A stretch of DNA of 64,000 bases from Berberis thunbergii. Taxonomy: Eukaryota > Streptophyta > Magnoliopsida > Ranunculales > Berberidaceae. Positions 56,520-64,000 of the stretch are shown here, one piece after another. The translations under genes were made by a program, and so were the position numbers. The notes under the pieces are model-generated. The model did not search any database and had not been told where the DNA came from. It saw only the letters and a list, made by a program, of their open reading frames with translations. The first letter of the stretch is position 1; each line of letters begins with the position of its first letter. The stretch is from contig QNQO01001161.1 of assembly GCA_003290165.1 (NCBI GenBank), positions 248,001-312,000 on the forward strand, read 5' to 3'.

Positions 56520-59042
56520 TCATTAATAATTGAAACAAAAAAGGTACAGGTGTACAAAGTCTATTCCTCATCAAGAGGGGGTATAAACATAGAAGAGCTA
56601 AGCTTAACAGATGAAAGAGCGGGAGTCGCGCCTTAATTTGAGCATCATGATATGAATCTCCCTCTTCGTCTGATGATGCAGAAACCACTAATAAGTCTAC
56701 AAACGACCTCTTCTTATAGTGATCGAGGTCCCATTCGGGATGCTCCTCCTTCATCAGCGCCAGCAGCTCCAATCTACCGTGTCCAACCCAGCGAAATTCG
56801 CACTTGCCTTGTTCCTGGAAAATCTCTTCGTCGCGCGCTTTCGTTTCAGCAAGTTCATGCTCTAATTGCTCCAGCTTACCAGTCAGTGCATCGACATGAG
56901 ACTATTCCGTAATCAGACTTGTTTTACAACACAATGTTCATGTTGTTCCAGTTCAAGTTGGCCCTCGGCCTTCCTTGCCACCCAAGCATTGAATTCCACA
57001 TTGGACTCCAATTGTTGTTTATGAACAGCCCAATCAGTCTTCTTCAAGGCATTCGCCTCAGTGAGAGATCGCTGTTCAGAACGTCCCTCAACCGCAGCTT
57101 CCTGCGCAACCTCCATACCACGGTGGGTCAAATCCAACTTCTGTTTGAATCTCTCCCTCACGGACAGTGCCTCTGCTGAGTCAGACTTAAGGGGTTTTAG
57201 ATGAACCCTTTGAACCTTAGCAACAACAACCAACTGTTCTCGCCTCCTCCCATCAATTTGCTTCCTCAATAGCTCAATTTCAAAAACGCGTCAAAATATA
57301 GCTTCTGCATGTTCGAGAAGACACACTCCATGTATACACCGTCTCACGAGCCTTCTCAACTTCCGTCCCAGCGACGGCCACCTGGCTCAAGTGAGACATT
57401 CCCAGCATAAAGGTACTTTAAACCCTTATTCATACGCCCTTCCAGCGTAGCCTTATCGGGTTTTGGAGCATGATCATCAGCCAGCTATGACGCCTACTTA
57501 TATGCTTCCTCGAAACATAATCCACGTCAACTTCCCGATGCCAGACCTGATTGCTCATCTGCACTACGTCCGGGGCAAACAGACTTATCCGCACATCCGA
57601 ATGGAGCTTTCTTGGTTGAGGAATCATGCCAACACCGCCCTTCCTAGTCGCCATTAATCTCAGGCCCTCCTTCGCATCCTTTTCATTGTCACCAATAGTC
57701 GACCCTTTATTGCGAGACCACTTAACGGAATCCGGAGGAAGATGAGGGAGCGAGTTGTCCAACGAACCCTTCATCACCCTGAGATGTGGCCTGGAACGAG
57801 AAAGGGAACAATGCTGACTATGAGAAACTTGACCTATTTCACCACTATCGGACAACCCATCAGTGGAACGATTGGACTCTAGAACCTCAGGCAAATCCTC
57901 ATCCGGACTCTCTAGAAGAACAGTCCCGGACGGATCATCACCAGTAGAAGCCGCCATGGCAGCCTACATCAGCTTCTCACTCATAACTTCTATATGGGCA
58001 ACGCTAAGATCCGCTGCATCTTCAACCCTTGCTAATCGCAGGTGGTCCCTCTTCTAGTCGGACACTTTGGCCTCCATCCTAGCAAGCCGATCAGGCTCAC
58101 TCTTTTCACTTACTGGAGCGGACCATTTGGAAGAAAAACCAGTCCTAACACATGATTTCTTCGAACTTACAAAGGAGGCAAGTATCTCAAAAACCCCTTC
58201 GTGTCAGACAAAGTAGGAGCCTTAGCTCCGATGGCTTTCCTTTTTCTAGAAGGGGCCCACCTTCAAACTTAACTAGTGATGATCGGTAAAGAGTGGAGGC
58301 CTCATGCCAATTGTCCCACAGTCCACTACGAATAAAGTTGGTAGTACATACGACCTCATCCACATTCTTCATCGGCAAATCGCAAAATTTATTCATAGTG
58401 TTCGCTCCTCTAGGGTAAGGGGAGTGGTGGGGAACGTCCCTGCAAAGAAACACGAGCAACAGTTAGTATACAATCAGCGCAATGGAATCGAAAGATAAAG
58501 CTACACTTATGAAGTTGCTTGAACTCTCATTCGAGCGGACGACCCTTGAACTGGAAGTACTTTGAATCTGCAATAACCAAGAAGCAATACTTCTAATAGA
58601 ACTTGAAGTCATCAAGCAAGTTCTCAAAGGAAGACGACGACATCATCTTATTAATGGCGTGATCATTCACCTAAGGAGAAGTCAACAACTGGATTACCCA
58701 CGGAGTCACACAAACGCCAGCTTCCTTTGCTCTAATCAAAATGATAAAAATGATTTTGTACCCATTAGGTATCAACTAGGCAGGAGAAATCCGAAGAAAA
58801 TCCAAAAAGTCCCAAATTGCGTCAAGAACAGGAAAGCGAACTCAAGTTTGGAGCATCTCGCGATGCAAACAGATAAACCCTGCCAGCGAAAACATTGATG
58901 TTTGATCATCCTTCAGAGCATCCTCAAGGATCTAGAACTTCGTCCAGATTTTAGCAAAGCTCGATTCAGAAAGCAATCTGTCTTCGAAAAACTCAAGGCC
59001 CTTGGCCAAAGTCGCATCATCAAGATGGTTTTGGTGAGCCAT
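56520..59042 (-). pseudogene. Antisense extra ORF of the Tat-like element
   Basis: On the - strand an ATG at 59040-59042 opens MAHQNHLDDATLAKGLEFFE. Then FPVLDAIWDFLDFLRISPA and LIPNGYKIIFIILIRAKEAG (about 58830-58720) resemble the putative gypsy-type transposon domain (Transposase_28 family). An acidic/Ser-rich middle (MAASTGDDPSGTVLL at 57957) and a coiled-coil-like segment (EALSVRERFKQKLDL near 57150) follow. The end reads EEHPEWDLDHYKKR (56750) and SASSDEEGDS. Extra antisense ORFs between pol and the 3' LTR are known in Tat elements; their role is unknown. Several stops and frameshifts are present. Confidence 0.6.
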
Positions 59043-59306
59043 GAAAAAATGAATAATCTTTTCAATTAGAAGATGAACAGAGCAAAATCTCTAAGAGTGG
59101 AGAAAATAAAAGAATTAGTTTCCGCACAAGGAATGACCTAAATAGGGATTTGGTTCCCACCTCTTCTCCACTGAACCGACACATATTCAATTAATGAAGA
59201 GTGCGGCTCAAGCAACGATTAAAACTCAATCATCACGAGCGGCATATCTTTTCAAGAAGTGACTTAGCGAACCGATGTGATGGCCCACTAACTCGAGGGG
59301 AGTAGC

Positions 59307-59986
59307 TGATGATACACCAAAATGGTCCCAACTCTACACCGTACACATGTCATGATGATCTCGAAGAACAACAAGCTTTAGCGTCAGCCCAACACTGATT
59401 CGGCCCTAGCGGTTTTAAACTCGCCCAAAGCAGTCTGCCAAACAGACTTGGATTCTTACATCCTGCTAATCCTAAGTGTCTCACAACTATCCTTAATACG
59501 CGTAAGCCCTATTAAGACAATTATCTCGAGGATCGGCTTCGGACGGGCAAGTACAACAACTCTTTGTTTCTAACTAGGAAGCGAATTCCAGAGTATATGT
59601 CACATATGGAGACTTCTACCTATAGACTGCTCGAGGATCGGGAACTATCTCCCACGTATCTAGGAACACAAGGCTACCAGGGAAACTTCTCTCCACAACA
59701 CGATTCCAAGTTAGAGAATGATCTCCACGAAGATCTCCTTCCCTAAACTACGTCATCGATGGCATGTTCGAACCAGGACTCCAGCATTATAAATAAGACA
59801 TGAGGTTGGTAAGCTAAGATACACTACAAATTCTCTGTTTACATTATTACACTTTCCTCATATCCCTATCTGACTTTAGCATCAGATTGTCATTGGCCAC
59901 TACAACGATGGTATGTGGCTCATATAAGTTCCTTATGCAAGTTTGCAGGTCAAAGTCAAAGCAGGGAGCAAAAAACAACTGCATCA
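59307..59986 (+). repeat. 3' LTR of the Tat-like element
   Basis: About 680 bp, preceded by GAGGGGAGTAGC as polypurine tract; TATAAATA near 59788. About 85-88 percent like the 5' LTR by eye, so this insertion is clearly older than the chromovirus inside it. Confidence 0.87.
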
Positions 59987-60378
59987 TAAATATGTCAACA
60001 TTTTGGTTCTACAATTAAAGTTTTATTAAAGCAGATCTATAATCAACCTAACATAAATTTTGACGAAATAAATCGATATTAAAATTTAATGTAAATTTTG
60101 ACTAAACTAAAACTATTTTTATCAGGACAATGTTTTATGACCTATATTTTTTAATGCTTAATCAGTTGGGTCGGTTCAAAATTGAACCAGAACCAAATTG
60201 AACTAGGGATTAAGTTTCTATATTTTTCAAATGAAAAACCAAAACCAAACCATTTTGGTTTTCCTTTTTTTTCTCCCAAGCAATAAAATTTACATACCAC
60301 CACAATCTCATCTCTTTCCCTCCATTTGATTATAGCATAACAACAACTTGCCTCGAAGAAACTTTTTCCATCATCATC
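59987..60378. other. Intergenic, no gene seen
   Basis: AT-rich. A GGTTCAAAATTGAACCAGAA block near 60170 and a GGTTCAGTTCGGTTT block near 60977 face each other across the HPP fragment. Confidence 0.4.
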
Positions 60379-60870
60379 GTGCATTTCCAATTTCATCCAC
60401 TCCCCACAACAATAATAGGGCCTTTCCTTCTTCCAATTCCTAGCAATACCAACCCCAAAATTAGACACCCAATTGCTCTCCAATACAATCCGATAAGAAA
60501 GCAACATAAAACATCATCAAAGCTGGTGGTTCTTTCGTCATCATCAACAACATCACCATCTAGTAACAATAATGCACTTTGGTGGGAATCCTTTTTACCA
60601 CCCACTACTACTACTAAAGCATCAACACCTGCCCCATCTCAGTGACATCTTGTGGCCATTAGCAGGTGCATTTCTAGCCATGGTAACACTTGAAAAAATT
60701 GATCAATTCGTAGTGCCCAAAGGAGTCTTTATCACCATTGTCCCATTGGGTGCAGTCTGTGCAGTGTTGCTTGCCACCCCTTTATCCCCTACTGCCCAAA
60801 AGTATATATCATGTTCGTCGTGCAAATCGTTGTGCTGCTATTGGGGAAGATCGAATGTGTAACAATGGTT
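60379..60870 (+). pseudogene. HPP-family chloroplast membrane protein fragment
   Basis: The N-terminal frame (MHFQFHPLPTTIIGPFLLPI onward) is Ser/Thr-rich and transit-peptide-like, ending near 60640. A frameshift there leads to SDILWPLAGAFLAMVTLEKI then VVPKGVFITIVPLGAVCAVL and LATPLSPTAQKY, the first membrane segments of the HPP family. Chloroplast nitrite transporters belong to this family. Another shift near 60800 separates MFVVQI from CAAIG, after which homology stops. Only the 5' part of the gene is present and it is broken at least twice, so it is a pseudogene or a captured fragment. Confidence 0.75.
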
Positions 60871-61589
60871 TGAAAGAGAAGAGAAAAGGGTTTGAAAAAA
60901 AGATAAGAGGGACTGAGGGAGTGAAGAACAAGAAATGGATTAAGGTCAAGGGTAGTTGGGAGAAAATTTATATTATGGTTCAGTTCGGTTTTTGCCATTT
61001 GATTACGATTTTTAGGAACTAATTAACAACCCTTCATTTGCACAATTCAATATGGTGGTCACTTCTTTTTGGTCCATTTAATGTATCTTATATAACTCCA
61101 TTAGAAAGAAAATACACAATCAAATTGTTCAAAATCAACAACATATCTCTAAGGAGGGAAAAAGATTTTACTCTATTTTTTTTCTTTTTAATTATATATA
61201 TATATATATATTCTCTCATAAATTCAAAATGATGAGAAATTTCCTTCCCTCACAAAGTCTGTTTCTTCATCCCTAAGTCATGAGATGTCGACCGTTATAA
61301 CCGCTTCAAAACTGGCACATCATATCTGTAAAGTACTCAACTTATCATCCTCCTAATAATTCACACACCGTTACAACGGGAGTACAAGTCAAACCTTGAA
61401 ATCAACATAGAAGACCACAAACAACACCCCCCGTAAATGAAGTCAAACTTTTTTAGTATATAAATAATAACTTCCCCTTCCGTAGCAACTTCAATGTGGT
61501 GGCGGCTTCGCTTTGCATCTAACAACGCGTGAATAGCGCGTGCCTCCCAACATATCATTTTTCAGTTTTTCTCAATTATTTTTATTAAT
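60871..61589. other. Intergenic region upstream of the PP2C gene
   Basis: AT-rich, with a TA run near 61193. No gene is seen. It should include the PP2C promoter, but no core element can be chosen with confidence. Confidence 0.4.
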
Positions 61590-63140
61590 TAACTAACAAA
61601 GAAAGAACACAACAACTCCAAGTTCCAACGTCAACGCGCATCAATTCTATTCTGAGCCTGTCCAAGCTAGCAGCCTAACTGGTAAGATCCCCCATCCTCA
61701 ATTAAGCGATACCCAGACTTCTTTTTCTCGATTTTCTTTCCTACTTTGGGGTGGAGGTTAGGGTTTGGGTTCTCTAGGATTGGTCTGATTGCCTGCTCCA
61801 CCCTCCAAACTGAGGTTTTGATTACTTACTTGGTCTTTATCTTTTTATTGTGTTGATCATGCAGGTTGTGAAAAGTTTTTATTTTTCAAGTGTGGGGTTT
61901 TTCTGGTGTTTCAGTTTAGTTCAACTGATTGATGTTTGAGAGTTTGAAGAGACAAGTTGAATTGTGATTGGCCTTGCAGTTGCAGATTATATGGAGAGGA
62001 TATGTTTCTCAAGTAACTCTTGCTCTAAGGTGAGTAGGGGATTTTTTTTTTTTTTTGCTAATTGCTACTCTGCTCCATCTACAGCAAATTCAGTTATGCT
62101 ATGGAAAAACATGGTTTCTATCCAACTTACTTTTCTTAGATTAATTTTGTGATCGTTTTTACTATATATCAATTTAGTTTTTAAATTGAAAAAAGAGTCA
62201 GTTGGTTTGTTGATTTGCTAGTTATCTCCTTGAGTTGTGTAATTTTATAAAAACTGATTTTGATTGTCTAGTTCTAAGAATTTGAGTAACACTTTTGTAT
62301 TGATTTTCGGACTTGCAACAGAATGTTTTTCGTGGTTTCTGATATACATCTGGAGGTTTTCTATAATTCCCTTTTTCTTTTCATTTGTTGGAAGGGTTTT
62401 TAATGAAATAAACCAAGTTTCTCTGAGATTGTGGATTCGTGCAATTTTGTTTATGCATTGGGTTCTCCTGAATTAACTGTATCCTGATGCTAAAACTGTA
62501 TCTCTATTTGTCTCATTAGTTTGGAGATGATAATACCTCATGTGGCACTGGGAAGGGTAAGAGCAACCAAGGTCGAGTCAAGTATGGATTCAACCTAGTA
62601 GAAGGGAAAGCAAATCACAACATGGAGGATTACCATGTTGCTGAATTTGTACATGTGGGAGGACAGGAGCTTGGATTGTTTGCTATATACGATGGCCATT
62701 CAGGAGATCGTGTGCCTGCCTATTTACAAAAGCATCTATTTAACAATATATTGAATGCGGTGAGTTTTCCCTTTACAAAGACTGTTGTTTACGTATCTTT
62801 ATTATGTTCCTTTGATTTGAAATTCTAATTAAGTTTGTCTTGTTAATATTTCTATCATTCTAGCAAGAGTTTTGGACTGATCCCAGAAGAGCTTTCTCAA
62901 AGGCCTATGAGAGCACTGATCAGGACATTCTTTCCCAGAGTCCTGATTTAGGACAAGGTGGATCCACGGCAGTTACAGCCATTCTTGTAAATGGTCAAAA
63001 GTTATGGATAGCTAATGTTGGAGATTCGCGGGGAGTTCTTTCAAAAAGGGGAGAAGCAATACAAATGACTACTGATCATGAGCCAAGTACTGAACGTAAC
63101 AGCATTGAAAACAGGGGTGGCTTTGTCTCGAACCTGCCAG
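61590..63140 (+). CDS. Protein phosphatase 2C, N-terminal part (gene continues past window)
   Basis: PP2Cs are Mg/Mn-dependent Ser/Thr phosphatases. A leader exon probably ends at 61681 (AACTG|GTAAGA). Coding exons are 61992-62030 (MERICFSSNSCSK), 62520-62759 and 62864-63140, all with GT-AG sites and consistent phase. The second has KYGFNLVEGKANHNMEDYHV and YDGHSGD. Glu49/Asp50 and Asp71/Gly72 correspond to conserved acidic metal-site positions. The third has GGSTAVTAILVNGQKLWIAN, NVGDSRGVLS and TTDHEP, ending GGFVSNLPG. It resembles the small soluble PP2Cs of the clade that includes a phytochrome-associated phosphatase, but I cannot assign a member. NVGDSRG has Gly where Ala is usual. The remaining exons lie beyond 64000. 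Confidence 0.9.
61992..62030 (+). CDS. PP2C coding exon 1
   Basis: ATG at 61992 follows the acceptor CCTTGCAG at 61980. Thirteen codons, then donor CTAAG|GTGAGT. The Cys/Ser-rich start MERICFSSNSCSK is typical of this small PP2C group. Confidence 0.82.
62520..62759 (+). CDS. PP2C coding exon 2
   Basis: Acceptor CTCATTAG, donor GCG|GTGAGT; 80 codons carrying the MEDYHV and DGHSGD metal-binding motifs. Confidence 0.92.
62864..63140 (+). CDS. PP2C coding exon 3
   Basis: Acceptor CATTCTAG, donor CCAG|GTTTTC; carries GGSTAV and NVGDSR. The next exon should begin with the last two bases of a Gly codon, then Asp-Val-Pro-Arg-Val by family comparison; it is not in the window. Confidence 0.92.
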
Positions 63141-64000
63141 GTTTTCTTTATTAACCTTTGCTTAATATCCCTTCTTATTTGCAAAACTGCTTATGACTTT
63201 GCTCTCTCTGAATAATATTTTCTTGAATGCTTATGTCCATTAAGTAATCAAAGTTTAAAAGTTTTTACGTATACAATCCTGGTTGATTTTCTGCCATATG
63301 TAATTGAAAATTTGATTTTGATCTATTTGACACACTTGAAAAAAATGGTTAATTAGACATATACCCCAACTGTTGACTCAAACCTGATATACCTCCCGAA
63401 GTATTCTGTATTTAGACTTACCTCCCTAAATGGTATTATAAGGTAGAGTGCTTTTTTTTAATGGCAAACCCAAGCTTTAAAAAATCGTAATCTGGAACTG
63501 AGGCAAAAAAAATTTGACATCGCGTGAGGCGTACGTTTCATTACTGAGGCATAACAGTGAAATAACAGTGCCCGACAATATCAAACAGTGAGGCTTTAGT
63601 CTCAGTTCGTAATTTTTTTGACAGAGGCGTGATGCGTATGTGAGCCGTAAGCCTCACTACGTTTTAAAAACTATGGGCAAAACTACCCATGACACTAAAG
63701 ACAAAATAAAGGAGGGCAACTTCACTTAAGTGATATTGCCTTGTGATCAATTTAATCGTGGCCGTCAGTGATAAAGAAGGTACAATTGACAGTGGTCATT
63801 TGATGCATGGACTTTAGTAAGTGAATCAACGAATTGTTTGCAGTTGGAAACAACTCATAGGTTTCCTTCGAGAGGAAGTAAGAGAGGAAGAGAGTAAAGT
63901 GATTGAAGCCTAGGATTCTTTGAACCCGATAGAATTTGGAAATTTTGTGAGTGAATAAAAGGTTGTTATTGATGAATCTTCAAAGTAGAAATGGTAAAGA
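63141..64000 (+). other. PP2C intron 3, incomplete
   Basis: At least 860 bp with no exon recognised. The stretch 63470-63665 has GAGGC-rich words and facing CTTTAAAAAATCGTAA / CTACGTTTTAAAAACT blocks that may be an old MITE. Confidence 0.6.

Larger units (their letters stand above)
40547..59986 (+). mobile_element. Tat/Ogre-like Ty3/gypsy element without RT or integrase
   Basis: Two LTRs of about 680 bp (40547-41232, 59307-59986) share TGATGATACA starts and GGTCCCAACTC, TCTCCACGAAGATCTCC and ATAAATAAGACATGAGG blocks. The primer-binding region TTTGGCGCCGACCGTGGGGA at 41234 is of the type typical of the Tat lineage. A purine tract precedes the right LTR. Without the nested chromovirus it is about 8.8 kb. 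It has gag-protease pieces, a minisatellite and an antisense ORF but no reverse transcriptase, RNase H or integrase, so it depended on other elements. GTCAA occurs at 40542-40546 and again at 59994-59998, 7 bp beyond the apparent LTR end, a doubtful target duplication. Confidence 0.85.

Noticed and set aside
40542..59998. GTCAA as the target duplication of the Tat-like element
   Set aside because: The right copy lies 7 bp beyond the LTR end, with no homologous 7 bp at the left LTR end; chance is likely.

Overview
The window is nuclear DNA from a flowering plant, almost certainly a eudicot. The evidence is a cryptochrome 1 gene with plant intron positions, an NIP-type aquaporin, a plant PP2C gene, and LTR retrotransposons with plant-type primer-binding sites. 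hAT and CACTA DNA transposons are also present. I cannot name the species. There are no bacterial features; most of the sequence is transposable elements nested in and around a few host genes.

Region 1 (1-6284): a degenerate Ty1/copia element (25-4830) with a perfect 5-bp target duplication lies about 1.45 kb upstream of the CRY1 start codon; the rest is CRY1 upstream DNA. Region 2 (6285-about 26760): a complete blue-light photoreceptor gene, CRY1, on the + strand. Its four coding exons encode about 674 residues, with every junction on GT-AG sites and in phase. Its introns (about 3.5, 9.2 and 5.1 kb) hold a 153-bp tandem array, a non-autonomous hAT, and a copia element that has lost most of its reverse transcriptase. 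Inside that copia gag sits a second hAT carrying a host gene fragment. Beside it an inverted pair of about 1-kb LTRs flanks a plastid rpl14 fragment. A decayed transposase-bearing hAT and a hAT-type MITE fill intron 3.

Region 3 (27441-34348): an NIP aquaporin pseudogene on the - strand, convergent with CRY1, with several frameshifts. Its first intron, apparently a GC-AG intron, is filled by a 5.1-kb non-autonomous CACTA element (28921-34049). That element is built almost wholly of repeats: hairpin-forming GCGACGGC subterminal arrays, a 1.7-kb GATC-rich purine array and AT runs. It also holds a short promoter-like segment.

Region 4 (34877-40546): a gag-only Ty3/gypsy remnant on the - strand, a fold-back MITE and a 298-bp tandem duplication of unknown origin. 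Region 5 (40547-59986): a Tat/Ogre-like gypsy element lacking reverse transcriptase and integrase, but with gag-protease, a 130-bp minisatellite and a long antisense ORF. It is split by a Tekay/Del-like chromovirus (41665-52309) with 2.2-kb LTRs. The chromovirus pol appears to contain a small spliceosomal-type intron and carries a 277-bp duplication flanking a 1.16-kb foreign insert.

Region 6 (59987-64000): a fragment of an HPP-family chloroplast membrane protein gene with frameshifts, then the first exons of an intact-looking PP2C gene that runs off the window. The functional genes are CRY1 and the PP2C; the NIP and HPP copies look dead. Coding limits come from reading frames, splice consensus and remembered family sequence; no alignment or search was run.
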